Shown here piece by piece: positions 28,192 through 36,876 of a DNA stretch of 43,866 nucleotides. Under the pieces are notes generated by a model that was not told the DNA's origin, did not search any database, and was given only the letters and a program-made list of their open reading frames with translations. Location of the stretch: assembly GCF_025210435.1 (NCBI RefSeq), contig NZ_JAOART010000081.1, forward strand, positions 1 to 43,866, written 5' to 3'. This DNA is from Anaeromicrobium sp. (lineage in GTDB: Bacteria; Bacillota; Clostridia; Peptostreptococcales; Thermotaleaceae). The position numbers were made by a program, and so were the translations under genes. Every line of letters starts with the position of its first letter. The stretch's first letter is position 1.

Positions 28192-28387
28192 AAAAGAGTA
28201 GACTTTATTTAAGGCATATGAAAAAAATAAACTAGTCAATTTCCTGAGGGATTTGGATTATTTTCAAGGCATGGTGAGCGAGCATATTGAACATATGTAA
28301 GGGAGCCATAACGAAGAAAATAATTCAAATAACCAGTGAAATGACTAATTTATTTTTTGAATATGCCTAAAGTATACTCTTTTTTTT
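28192..28387 (+). terminator. Terminator of the hydrogenase operon with repeat in its loop
   Basis: A 15-bp stem with one mismatch pairs 28192-28206 with 28369-28383 and is followed by T through 28387. The loop contains the whole R2 copy a, itself a self-complementary element. Without R2 it would be an ordinary terminator with a loop of a few bases. Confidence 0.7.
28212..28368 (+). repeat. R2 repeat, copy a (MITE-like)
   Basis: 157 bp bounded by imperfect inverted ends of about 24 bp (AGGCATATGAAAAAAATAAA on the left, its partial complement on the right). Inner arms also pair: 28251-28264 with the complementary GAAAATAATTCAAA near 28316-28329, and ATGG with CCAT nearer the centre. It therefore folds into one long interrupted hairpin. 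No reading frame. An inverted second copy is at 39327-39484. Confidence 0.85.
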
Positions 28388-28417
28388 GTATAGTCATATA
28401 CTTAAAAGTAAATACTA
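28388..28417 (+). promoter_or_regulatory. Possible sigma-G promoter of the ger operon
   Basis: GTATA (28388-28392) and AATACTA (28411-28417) with an 18-bp spacer resemble the forespore sigma-G pattern (GMATR-N18-CATWMTA), each with a deviation. Germination receptor operons are usually sigma-G dependent. Confidence 0.4.
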
Positions 28418-28449
28418 ATATTTGTAATAATAGGTTAAGGAGTTAGACT

Positions 28450-29928
28450 ATGGATAAAGATAAAATACTATCATTGTCATTAAAAGAGAATATAGAAATA
28501 TTTGATAAGAGTTTTAATAAGGAAGCTACTATAAAATATAGAAAATTTAAATATAAAAATGAAATAGATTGTTGTTTAATATATGCAGGAGATATGATTG
28601 ATGGAGAAACCATATACTCAACCTTATTAAGACCTATTTTATGGCATAATAAATTACCAGAAACTGATTTAATTTCATATTTAATAGATAACGTAATAAT
28701 TAGCCATGATGTTAATGTGAAAAACAAGGTAAATGAAATGATTGGTGATATACTTTATGGATTTGTTGTATTTCTAATTGATGGAGAAAATGAAGGCATA
28801 GTAATACCAGCACAAGGATGGGAAGAAAGAAGTATAACGGAGCCCATATCAGAACAGGTAGTAAGAGGCCCTAGGGAGTCCTTTAATGAAGCCATAATGA
28901 CTAATATAGCACTTCTTAGGAGGAAGATAAAAAGTCCAAATTTGAGATTTAAATTTAGAGAAGTGGGCAAAGAAACTCGAACTAGGGTATGCATCAGTTA
29001 TATAGAAAATATAGCTGAAATGAACATAGTAAAAGAAGTAGAAAAAAGATTAGATACTATAGACATAGACGGAATATTAGAAGGTGGGTATATAGAAGAA
29101 TTAATAAGGGATGAACCCCTATCTCCCTTTGCTACTATAGGTGGTAGTGAAAGACCTGATACCATAGCAGGGAAATTATTAGAAGGAAGGATTGCCATAT
29201 TTGTGGATGGTGCTCCCTATGTGCTTTCAATGCCCTATGTGTTTATAGAATATTTTCAAACTAATGAAGATTATTATAATGGGTATATATATTCATCCTT
29301 TAATAGGATGCTAAGGCTTTTAGGATTTTTCTTATCCACCAGTGTACCAGCCATTTATGTGGCCTTAGTAACCTTTCATCAGGAGATGGTTCCAACTCCT
29401 TTAATACTTAGTATATCAGCAGCTAGGGATGGTGTTCCCTTTCCCACTATTGTGGAGGCCCTACTTCTTCTATTGGCTTTTGAGTTATTAAGAGAGGGTG
29501 GAATTAGATTGCCTGCACCTATAGGTTCTACCATAAGTTTTGTTGGAGCCATCATATTAGGCCAAGCTGCAGTAGATGCAAAATTTGTTAGTGCTCCCAT
29601 TGTAATAATAACGGCTCTAACGGGAATAACTAACTTCTTATTACCTAATATGATAGGTCCCCTTAATGTGGTAAGATTAATATTTTTAATATTAGCTTCT
29701 TTTTTAGGACTATATGGATACATATTTGGAGTTATGGGACTCATAATACATTTAGTATCAATGAAATCCTTTGGAATACCTTACATGTTAGATATTGGAG
29801 AATTAAAGTTTCAAGATGTAAAGGATACGGCCATAAGGGCCCCCTGGTGGTATATGACACTAAGACCTAAGTTAATAGGTAAGAAAAATAGAGTTAGACA
29901 AAGAAAAAAATCACATAAAAAAAGGTGA
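28450..29928 (+). CDS. Spore germination receptor A subunit (GerAA/GerKA family)
   Basis: 492 residues. The soluble N-terminal region (about 1-280) has the family blocks YAGDMIDGETIYSTLL and EQVVRGPRESFNEAIMTNIALLRR. The C-terminal region has four to six membrane segments (about 285-312, 330-352, 360-400, 407-440). A subunits form, with B and C, the nutrient receptor in the spore inner membrane. Start: ATG after AAGGAG. Confidence 0.93.
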   Translation: MDKDKILSLSLKENIEIFDKSFNKEATIKYRKFKYKNEIDCCLIYAGDMIDGETIYSTLLRPILWHNKLPETDLISYLIDNVIISHDVNVKNKVNEMIGDILYGFVVFLIDGENEGIVIPAQGWEERSITEPISEQVVRGPRESFNEAIMTNIALLRRKIKSPNLRFKFREVGKETRTRVCISYIENIAEMNIVKEVEKRLDTIDIDGILEGGYIEELIRDEPLSPFATIGGSERPDTIAGKLLEGRIAIFVDGAPYVLSMPYVFIEYFQTNEDYYNGYIYSSFNRMLRLLGFFLSTSVPAIYVALVTFHQEMVPTPLILSISAARDGVPFPTIVEALLLLLAFELLREGGIRLPAPIGSTISFVGAIILGQAAVDAKFVSAPIVIITALTGITNFLLPNMIGPLNVVRLIFLILASFLGLYGYIFGVMGLIIHLVSMKSFGIPYMLDIGELKFQDVKDTAIRAPWWYMTLRPKLIGKKNRVRQRKKSHKKR

Positions 29929-29933
29929 TTTAG

Positions 29934-31076
29934 ATGAAAAAAATAATCATATTAATTATAATATCTACCCTATTAACAGGGTGTTGGAACTACATTGAAA
30001 TTGATGATGTATCCATCGTAATGGGTATAGGTCTAGATTATGATGAAAATAGTGAGGAGGTTATACTCACAACTGAAATTGCCAAACCCGTTAGACAACA
30101 GGGTGGAACTATTATTAGATCACAAATAATAAAATCTAAGGGTAAGAATATGACTGAAGCCATAAGGAATTTAGTTAAGATAACGGGAAGAGAGATATTT
30201 TGGGGTCATACTAAAATGGCACTATTAGGGCCTAAATTAATAGGAAATAAAGAAAAATTCATGTCATGTGTAGATTATATGAAAAGAAGTAGTGATTTTA
30301 GAGATAATATATGGTTAGTAATGGCTGAAGAAAATAGCCCCTTTGAAATATTAAGTAGTGAAAAGGTCCTCCAAAACATATTGAGTTTTCAAATAGAGGA
30401 TACATTTAAAAACGAAAAGGAAATAGCAAAGTACAAAGGGGTTGAATTATATGACTTTGTAGATAAATTGGCTACAAAGGGCACATCCCCTATTCTACCT
30501 TTGATTAAATTAGAAGAGGGGAATAAGGGGAAGGAAATAAGCGTTAGGGGGACGGCCATATTTAAAGATATGAAATATATTGGAAAATTAGATGGGGAAG
30601 AAACTAAATATTTATTGTTTATATTAAATAAATTAGATGGTGGACTTTTAAATGTGGATTTAGAGGAAAAAGATCAAAAGGCTACATTAGAGATATATAG
30701 TAGTGATACAAAGTTAAAGGCAAATTACGAAGATAAAAGATTATCTATGGATATACATATTAAAACAGTAGTAGATATAGCTAACATAAATAAAGAAATA
30801 CTTATAGATAAGGAAGAAGTTCAAAATAAAATAAAAAAGAAGGCTCAAGAAGAAATCGTGACTAATTGTGAGAAAGTAATTGAGTTATTTCAAGATGAAT
30901 ATAAAAGTGATAATCTTGGATTTTCCTATGAATTTAAGAAAGAATATCCTAAGGTGTGGAAAGAATTAGAAAATAATTGGAATGAAGTATTTAGTAATAT
31001 GGAGGTAAAAATAAGTTCACATGTGGTTATTCAGGGAAGTGCTTTAAGGTCAGGACCAATAAAGGTGGTGAGATAG
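29934..31076 (+). CDS. Spore germination receptor C subunit, Ger(x)C lipoprotein (first copy)
   Basis: 380 residues with a lipoprotein signal (MKKIIILIIISTLLTGC; lipidated Cys 17 followed by WNYIEIDD). The body has the family pattern of N-terminal nucleotide-fold-like region (VSIVMGIGLDYD), WGHTKMALLG and the C-terminal domain ending KISSHVVIQGSALRSGPIKV. It begins 5 nt after the A subunit gene. Confidence 0.92.
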   Translation: MKKIIILIIISTLLTGCWNYIEIDDVSIVMGIGLDYDENSEEVILTTEIAKPVRQQGGTIIRSQIIKSKGKNMTEAIRNLVKITGREIFWGHTKMALLGPKLIGNKEKFMSCVDYMKRSSDFRDNIWLVMAEENSPFEILSSEKVLQNILSFQIEDTFKNEKEIAKYKGVELYDFVDKLATKGTSPILPLIKLEEGNKGKEISVRGTAIFKDMKYIGKLDGEETKYLLFILNKLDGGLLNVDLEEKDQKATLEIYSSDTKLKANYEDKRLSMDIHIKTVVDIANINKEILIDKEEVQNKIKKKAQEEIVTNCEKVIELFQDEYKSDNLGFSYEFKKEYPKVWKELENNWNEVFSNMEVKISSHVVIQGSALRSGPIKVVR

Positions 31077-31077
31077 T

Positions 31078-31293
31078 ATGCTTTTTTTTATCATATTAGT
31101 ATATGTAATTATAGGTGCAATAGAGATTACTCCCCTAGTTAAGAAAAAAAAGAAAAAGGATTTAACTGTGTATTTAGTACTATATACATTAGCTTTAGTA
31201 TTGAGCGTACTAATTTCAATTGGGGTGAAGGTGCCATCACCAGCCATACCTATACAAAAAATGGTAGAAGCTGTCATTGGAAAGCAGGGATGA
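31078..31293 (+). CDS. Small two-TM protein of the ger operon (D-subunit-like)
   Basis: 71 residues with two hydrophobic helices (about 2-18 and 30-48) separated by a Lys-rich loop (VKKKKKKDL) and followed by PSPAIPIQKMVEAVIG. Short two-TM D proteins encoded with germination receptors modulate their function in Bacillus; size, topology and place fit that group. One base separates it from the preceding gene. Confidence 0.65.
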   Translation: MLFFIILVYVIIGAIEITPLVKKKKKKDLTVYLVLYTLALVLSVLISIGVKVPSPAIPIQKMVEAVIGKQG

Positions 31294-31296
31294 TTT

Positions 31297-32430
31297 GTGG
31301 TGAAAAAATACATAGTAATTCTATTTATTCCCATAATGCTATGTGGTTGTTGGAACTATAGGGAAATAAATGATAGGAGACTTATAGCTGGTGCTGCCAT
31401 AGACTATAATCCTAATACCCAGAAATATATATTAACCCTGGAAGCCATAGATCCCATGACTGAAGAAGGGGAGGAAAATAGAGGTGAAATATTTACTACA
31501 CAAGGAGATTCTCCCTTTGATTCAGTAAGAAATATGGTAAGTAAGTCTGGTATAAAATTTTATTGGTCCCATGCAAAGATTTTCATATTCAGTGAGGAAT
31601 TGGCAAAAGATGAAATTTTGCATATTTTAGATTATATATATAGGGATGGTGAAATGAGAAATGATATGTGGATACTCATTTCAAAGGGAAAGAGTGCAGG
31701 AGATATATTGCAGATAGAAGAGAATGAATATATGCCAATATCGTCCTTTAGAATAGCGAGAATTCTTCGGATGGAAAGTGAAAATAGTCTAGTAGGGTTA
31801 CATGCTGTTCCTATGGACGAGTTTATACAAAGGCTATATGAACCTAATCAAAATCCATCATTACCAGGGGTGAAGATAGAAAAAAATAATGGTACAGAAC
31901 ATGTGGTAGTAACGGGACTAGCCCTATTTAAAAAGGACAAACTATTAGGGTGGTTCACTGATGAAGAATCTAATATCTTACTCATTATAGAAGATAATGT
32001 TAAAAGGGGATATGAATATTATGAGGGTGAAATTCCAGTGGGCTTGTCTATTTTAGACAGCAAAACTAAAATTAAAGTAAAATTAGTAGATAATGAAATA
32101 AATATTTATATAGATGTGGATACTCAGGCAAATATTATTGAGCTAGGTGGAGATGTGGATTACATAAAGGAAAAGAGGGACATTCTTGAGAAGAAATTAG
32201 AAGAAAAGAAAAAGAAGGACATGGAAGATTTAATAAAAAAGGTTCAAAATGAATTTGGAGTAGACATATTTGATTTCTCTAGGCATGTGAAAGCTCAACA
32301 ACCTAAGTTATGGGCTAAAGTAAGAGGGGATTGGGATAGAATATTTAGGGAAGTAAAATTTAATATAAATGTTAATGTATTAATAAAGGGAAGTGAAAAG
32401 AAAAATAGTCCTATTAAGGTTAATAATTAG
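31297..32430 (+). CDS. Spore germination receptor C subunit, Ger(x)C lipoprotein (second copy)
   Basis: 377 residues, GTG start; an adjacent in-frame GTG at 31300 is an equal alternative. The lipobox is IMLCGC followed by WNYREIND. It has WSHAKIFIFSEELAKDEILHILDYI and the C-terminal NVNVLIKGSEKKNSPIKV. It clearly differs from the first C protein (one has WGHTKMALLG, the other WSHAKIFIFS), so it is an old paralogue and not a recent duplicate. Confidence 0.92.
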   Translation: MVKKYIVILFIPIMLCGCWNYREINDRRLIAGAAIDYNPNTQKYILTLEAIDPMTEEGEENRGEIFTTQGDSPFDSVRNMVSKSGIKFYWSHAKIFIFSEELAKDEILHILDYIYRDGEMRNDMWILISKGKSAGDILQIEENEYMPISSFRIARILRMESENSLVGLHAVPMDEFIQRLYEPNQNPSLPGVKIEKNNGTEHVVVTGLALFKKDKLLGWFTDEESNILLIIEDNVKRGYEYYEGEIPVGLSILDSKTKIKVKLVDNEINIYIDVDTQANIIELGGDVDYIKEKRDILEKKLEEKKKKDMEDLIKKVQNEFGVDIFDFSRHVKAQQPKLWAKVRGDWDRIFREVKFNINVNVLIKGSEKKNSPIKVNN

Positions 32431-32446
32431 AGTGGAGTGCTATTTT

Positions 32447-33541
32447 ATGGATAATAATAAAATAAATGAAGTAGAAGTTAGCTGTATAATAATATTGTTC
32501 ATATTGTCATCAGGATTTGTACTTCCCTTGGGAACTCAGGCACATGAGGACATATGGATAGTTATATTTACGGGAATGGTATTATCCATAGGCATGGCAA
32601 AGATTTATTCTTATATAGTAAGTAAATATGATAATAAAAATTTTTTCAAAGTGATAGAGATAGTTTTTGGAAAGTTCATTGGCACCATAATAAATATACT
32701 TTTCATATGGTTTGGGATACATTTGTGTGCTCTGACTCTCTATGATTTTGGAGAGTTTCCCACATCAACTACTTTAAATAACACACCATTAGTTATTTTT
32801 TTCATGGGAATGATGATTCTTTCCATATGGTTAGTGAAAAAGGGACCTGTTGTAATAGGGAAAAGTGCAGTAATTATAGTTTTTTTAACGTCCCCCATAC
32901 CCGTATTTACCGTATTATTATTAATACCTAAGATGGATTATTTAAATATAATGCCCCTATTACATTGTGGCCTTTCAAATTTTATGAAAGGAACATTAAG
33001 TACCTTTACTTTTCCCTTTGGAGAAACTTTTGTGGCAATAGCCTTAATAGAAGAAATTAAAGACAAGAAAAATATGTATAAAAGCTATGCTATAGGTATA
33101 TTAATAGGTGGTATAACTTTAGTGGGAGTTACAGTTTCTGAAATATTAGTAGTTGGCCATAATATATACTCAAATACATATTTCCCCGTTTATGTGGTTG
33201 CTAGTCAAGCCAGTGTGGGAGAGTTTATAGAGAGAATGGAAATTGTTACTATTTTAGCCACCAGTGTATCTTCATTTATAAAAATATCTGTTTGCCTCTA
33301 TTTCACGTGCAAGGGTATATCAACCCTATTGAATATGGAAAAATACAATTACATAGTTTCACCTGTAGGTCTGTTAATAGTAGGTATTGGCTACAGGATT
33401 TTTCCTTCAGCCATGGGATTTGTAAGTTGGGGTATTAATATATATCCCTATTATGCTATAGTCTTTGAAGTATTTTTACCTCTGATAGTATTTTTAGGAG
33501 TATATATTAATAAAAACAAAAGGGGCAAGGTAGGAAATTAA
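32447..33541 (+). CDS. Spore germination receptor B subunit (GerAB/GerKB permease)
   Basis: 364 residues with about ten membrane segments, of the amino acid permease-like (APC) superfamily that binds the germinant. It begins NKINEVEVSCIIILFILSSGFVLPLG and has PFGETFVAIALIEEIKDKK. ATG at 32447 follows GGAG by 9 nt; the frame is open upstream to 32393 inside the C gene but without an SD. Confidence 0.92.
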   Translation: MDNNKINEVEVSCIIILFILSSGFVLPLGTQAHEDIWIVIFTGMVLSIGMAKIYSYIVSKYDNKNFFKVIEIVFGKFIGTIINILFIWFGIHLCALTLYDFGEFPTSTTLNNTPLVIFFMGMMILSIWLVKKGPVVIGKSAVIIVFLTSPIPVFTVLLLIPKMDYLNIMPLLHCGLSNFMKGTLSTFTFPFGETFVAIALIEEIKDKKNMYKSYAIGILIGGITLVGVTVSEILVVGHNIYSNTYFPVYVVASQASVGEFIERMEIVTILATSVSSFIKISVCLYFTCKGISTLLNMEKYNYIVSPVGLLIVGIGYRIFPSAMGFVSWGINIYPYYAIVFEVFLPLIVFLGVYINKNKRGKVGN

Positions 33542-33567
33542 ATGGAATAGTAATTTTAATATATGAT

Positions 33568-33802
33568 TATAGATTTCTGGTGTATAAACTTGCTTTATGT
33601 GAGCCTATTTCAGGAAACGATTGAAAATCTTTTCCACCCAAGTCCTTGTCACAAGCGAAAGTGTGAATCTTCGTATATAGGTTCACGTGTCATGTTGGAG
33701 TAGTATAGGATGTTGTGACGTTCCAGGGTTCCAAAGATTTTCAATCGTTTCCCTTGTAGGCAAGTTACTGTATGAAGAAAGCTTAGTGTTGATAAATCTA
33801 TA
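33568..33802 (+). repeat. R1 repeat, copy C
   Basis: 235 bp from TATAGATTT to AAATCTATA, 26 nt after the B subunit gene. Its long stem is perfect over 20 bp (left arm from GGAAACGATTG, right arm ending CAATCGTTTCC), and it carries CGATTG/CAATCG where the other copies have ATATATTG/CAATATAT. It occupies most of the 354-bp gap before the next gene. Confidence 0.92.
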
Positions 33803-33850
33803 AATAACCAATAATGTATAGTAGGGAAAAAAGTTAAGGTATTATGTGTT

Positions 33851-33895
33851 ACCCCTATTCATATAATGTATAAATTATATGAGTGGGGGTTTTTT
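33851..33895 (+). promoter_or_regulatory. Terminator-like hairpin overlapping a ribosome binding site
   Basis: A 17-bp stem (33851-33867 with 33874-33890, two G-T pairs), 6-nt loop and six T (33890-33895), immediately followed by the ATG at 33896. The GGGGG of the right arm is the only SD-like sequence for that gene. The hairpin could stop transcription before the gene or hide its ribosome binding site. Confidence 0.7.
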
Positions 33896-34954
33896 ATGAA
33901 TATAGAGTTTCATTATTATATGATTTATTTAATAGCTACTAGAGCAGGTTTTAGACCAGAGTCAGCTAAAATAATGGCTATTTCTTCTCAATATGTGGAT
34001 GACAATGATATGATTTTTACCATAAGTAAAGGGACACCAGAAGAATATACAAATCATATTAGCCAAACTATGAATATAATTAAGCCTAAGAAAAAACTAT
34101 TTAGAATATACCCCTTGTTTCATTTCATCCCAGGGGACCCATTAGCCCTATCTGCTAGGAGGAAAGATGGGAAATTACATATGTTAAATACTACACCAAA
34201 TAGTACAAATGTTAATAGTATATTTGATATGGCAATTTATAGTAAAAATCTATATAGAATTGGAATAGCACTCCATTCCTTTGCGGATACTTGGGCCCAT
34301 CAAAATTTTACAGGATATTATGATACATTTAATAGTGTTGATGGAGGTGTAGAAAAGATTATACCATATATAGGCCATGCTTCTGCCTATTACTATCCTG
34401 ATTGGCCAGCCCTTATTTGGAAAGATAGTAGATTAGTGGGAAAATATATTAAAGTAAATAATAGGGAACGATTTTTAGAAGCAGCACGGGAAATATTTAG
34501 GAAACTTTATTTGTCATTAAATCCAAATGAAACTTCACAACATGTACATTGGGAATCTAAAAAATTATTAGAAGATTTAAATAATGCCATAGGGAAAATG
34601 GATCAGGGAAATGAAGAAAAGGATAATAGGATAAAAAGATATAAGGAATTGGCAAGGAAAAAAGAATACGGGGGAGGAGTCTTAGAAGATTACCAAAGGG
34701 ATAAATGGTTTGACCAAGTAGTAAATGAAGAAATTTTAGGAATTAGAGATAGGGGGGTAATAGCTATAAATGGAGTTAGTGTAGGATTAAATAGATATGA
34801 CCCTTTAACGGATATATATACTTGGAAAAATTCCAAGAACTATACTAAAAGTCATTGGTATAAATTCCAAGAAGCAGTTAAAACTCACCAAAAGGTGGCT
34901 TTTAATATATTGAGTAAGAAAAACTTTTCCTATTTAGATTTAAAAAACTGGTAA
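33896..34954 (+). CDS. DUF6765-like protein of unknown function
   Basis: 352 residues, no signal peptide or membrane segment. It has a His/Asp-rich block, IALHSFADTWAHQNFTGYYD (about residues 132-151), and other histidines (IGHASAYYYPDW), reminiscent of zinc-dependent phospholipase C or nuclease folds; the match to DUF6765 is from memory. ATG at 33896 is favoured; an in-frame ATG at 33866 lies in the hairpin loop without an SD. It stands alone between R1 copy C and the thiC leader, so context gives no clue. Confidence 0.6.
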   Translation: MNIEFHYYMIYLIATRAGFRPESAKIMAISSQYVDDNDMIFTISKGTPEEYTNHISQTMNIIKPKKKLFRIYPLFHFIPGDPLALSARRKDGKLHMLNTTPNSTNVNSIFDMAIYSKNLYRIGIALHSFADTWAHQNFTGYYDTFNSVDGGVEKIIPYIGHASAYYYPDWPALIWKDSRLVGKYIKVNNRERFLEAAREIFRKLYLSLNPNETSQHVHWESKKLLEDLNNAIGKMDQGNEEKDNRIKRYKELARKKEYGGGVLEDYQRDKWFDQVVNEEILGIRDRGVIAINGVSVGLNRYDPLTDIYTWKNSKNYTKSHWYKFQEAVKTHQKVAFNILSKKNFSYLDLKNW

Positions 34955-34993
34955 CATTTATATAAAAGTTATACAATTTTATAATCTATAGAC

Positions 34994-35022
34994 TTTACAA
35001 GGATAGATAAAAAAAGTATACT
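34994..35022 (+). promoter_or_regulatory. Sigma-A promoter of the thiC leader
   Basis: -35 TTTACA (34994-34999), 17-bp spacer, -10 TATACT (35017-35022). It starts about 25 nt before the riboswitch, as expected. Confidence 0.75.
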
Positions 35023-35048
35023 TAGATTGTAAAAAATAATATTAAGAC

Positions 35049-35134
35049 AAGGGGAGGCTATAAGGATAGCCTGAGAGAGAAATGTTATTTCTGACCCTCA
35101 TAACCTGATTTTGGATAATGCCAACGTAGGGATG
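35049..35134 (+). promoter_or_regulatory. TPP riboswitch (THI element)
   Basis: The conserved parts are all present in order: AGGGG, CTGAGAG, GACCC, AACCTGAT, GGATAATGCCAACGTAGGGA. It binds thiamine pyrophosphate. Together with the terminator 40 nt downstream it should switch off thiC-purF by early termination when TPP is plentiful. Confidence 0.95.
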
Positions 35135-35174
35135 TTTATATTTAGTATGGAATAATTGTGTATAATTCATATAA

Positions 35175-35203
35175 AATAGACTCGTTACGAGTCTATTTTT
35201 TTT
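35175..35203 (+). terminator. Riboswitch-controlled terminator
   Basis: A 10-bp perfect stem (35175-35184 with 35188-35197), 3-nt loop and a run of T through 35203. It is the expression platform of the TPP riboswitch. Confidence 0.88.
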
Positions 35204-35216
35204 ATATAGATATGGC

Positions 35217-35456
35217 TATAGATTTATTGATTATAAACTTGCTTTATGTGTGCCTATTTCAGGAAAATATATTGAAAATCTTTTCCACCCAAGTCCTTGT
35301 CACAAGCGAAAGTATGAATCTCCGTAGATAGGTTCATGACTCATGTTGGAGTAGCATAGGATGTTGTGACGTTCCAGGGTTCCAAAAATTTTCAATATAT
35401 TTACCCTTGTAGGCAAGCTACTGTAATAAAATAAATTTAAAATCAAGAAATCTATA
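35217..35456 (+). repeat. R1 repeat, copy D
   Basis: 240 bp from TATAGATTT to AAATCTATA, beginning 14 nt after the riboswitch terminator and ending 105 nt before thiC. It therefore lies within the transcribed leader whenever the riboswitch lets transcription pass. Core conserved, with GTGTGCC in place of GTGAGCC near the left end. Between it and thiC (35457-35560) is a short imperfect hairpin near 35498-35521 and the thiC SD. Confidence 0.92.
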
Positions 35457-35560
35457 AATCTATAGTTAGTTAATTATTCCAAAATCATACATATGTGAGA
35501 GTGAGTTATGGGCCTACTCTTTGAACTTTAATTATTTAATAAATTATAAGGGGGACAATT

Positions 35561-36874
35561 ATGAAATATAATACTCAAATGGAAGCTGCTAAAGCTGGAA
35601 TAGTAACAAAGGAAATGGAAATAGTATCGGAAAAGGAAAAGATGGATGTAAATAAATTAAGAGATTTAGTGGCAAAGGGATTAGTAGTAATACCAGCTAA
35701 TAAGAATCATAAAAGTATCAGTCCAGAAGGAATTGGAAGTGGCCTTAGAACTAAGATAAATGTTAATTTAGGAATATCAAAGGACTGTCCTAGTATAGAT
35801 AAGGAAATTGAAAAGGTAAAAATGGCCATAGATATGAAAGCAGAAGGCATAATGGATTTAAGTTCCTTTGGAAAAACAGAGGAATTTAGAAAAAAAATAG
35901 TAGAAATTTCTCCAGCAATGATAGGGACTGTACCAATGTATGATGCAGTAGGTTTTTATGATAAGGAACTTAAGGATATAAAGGCAGAAGAGTTTTTAGA
36001 TGTGGTAAGAAAACATGCAAAGGATGGAGTGGATTTTGTTACTATCCATGCAGGGCTTAATAGAGAAACTGTAAATACATTTAAAAGAAATGAAAGATTA
36101 AACCATATAGTATCTAGGGGCGGATCATTAACATATGCATGGATGGAATTAAATAATATGGAAAATCCTTTTTATGAATACTATGATGAACTTTTAGAAA
36201 TATGTAGAGAGTACGATGTTACTTTAAGTTTAGGTGATGCGTTAAGACCAGGAAGTATAAATGATTCTACTGATGCAAGTCAAATTAAAGAATTAATAAC
36301 ATTAGGAGAACTTACTAAAAGGGCCTGGAAAAGGGATGTACAAGTTATGATAGAGGGACCAGGTCATATGGCAATAAATGAAATAGAGGCAAATATGGTA
36401 TTAGAAAAAAGATTGTGCCATGGAGCTCCATTTTATGTATTAGGGCCTATAGTTACAGATGTGGCTCCAGGATATGATCATATAACAAGTGCCATAGGAG
36501 GAGCCATTGCAGCTAGCTCAGGAGCAGATTTTTTATGTTATGTAACTCCAGCAGAGCATTTGAGATTGCCAACCTTAGAGGACATGAAAGAAGGTATCAT
36601 AGCATCTAAAATAGCAGCCCATGCAGGGGATATTGCTAAAAATATACCTGGAGCAAGGAAATGGGATTTTGACATGAGTGAGGCTAGACAAAACTTAGAT
36701 TGGGAAAAAATGTTTCAATTGAGTATGGATCCAGAAAAAGCAAGGAAATATAGGGAAGAATCTATGCCACATAATGAGGATAGCTGTACCATGTGTGGAA
36801 AAATGTGTTCCATGAGAAATATGAACAAGGTAATGGCTGGGAAAGATATAAACATATTAAGAGATGATGATTAA
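35561..36874 (+). CDS. thiC: Phosphomethylpyrimidine synthase ThiC
   Basis: ThiC is a radical-SAM enzyme turning aminoimidazole ribotide into HMP phosphate for thiamine. The 437-residue product has [48 protein letters not shown] and YVTPAEHL. The cluster cysteines are C409, C412 and C416, spaced C-x2-C-x3-C; I recall x4 in the E. coli enzyme and a shorter loop in anaerobes. The related DMB-pathway enzyme BzaF is an alternative, but the TPP riboswitch supports ThiC. The SD is GGGGG. Confidence 0.95.
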   Translation: MKYNTQMEAAKAGIVTKEMEIVSEKEKMDVNKLRDLVAKGLVVIPANKNHKSISPEGIGSGLRTKINVNLGISKDCPSIDKEIEKVKMAIDMKAEGIMDLSSFGKTEEFRKKIVEISPAMIGTVPMYDAVGFYDKELKDIKAEEFLDVVRKHAKDGVDFVTIHAGLNRETVNTFKRNERLNHIVSRGGSLTYAWMELNNMENPFYEYYDELLEICREYDVTLSLGDALRPGSINDSTDASQIKELITLGELTKRAWKRDVQVMIEGPGHMAINEIEANMVLEKRLCHGAPFYVLGPIVTDVAPGYDHITSAIGGAIAASSGADFLCYVTPAEHLRLPTLEDMKEGIIASKIAAHAGDIAKNIPGARKWDFDMSEARQNLDWEKMFQLSMDPEKARKYREESMPHNEDSCTMCGKMCSMRNMNKVMAGKDINILRDDD

Positions 36875-36876
36875 CC

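Noticed and set aside
35561-36874. thiC as the B12-pathway paralogue bzaF
   Set aside because: It follows a textbook TPP riboswitch and adjoins purF; no cobalamin riboswitch or other bza gene is present.
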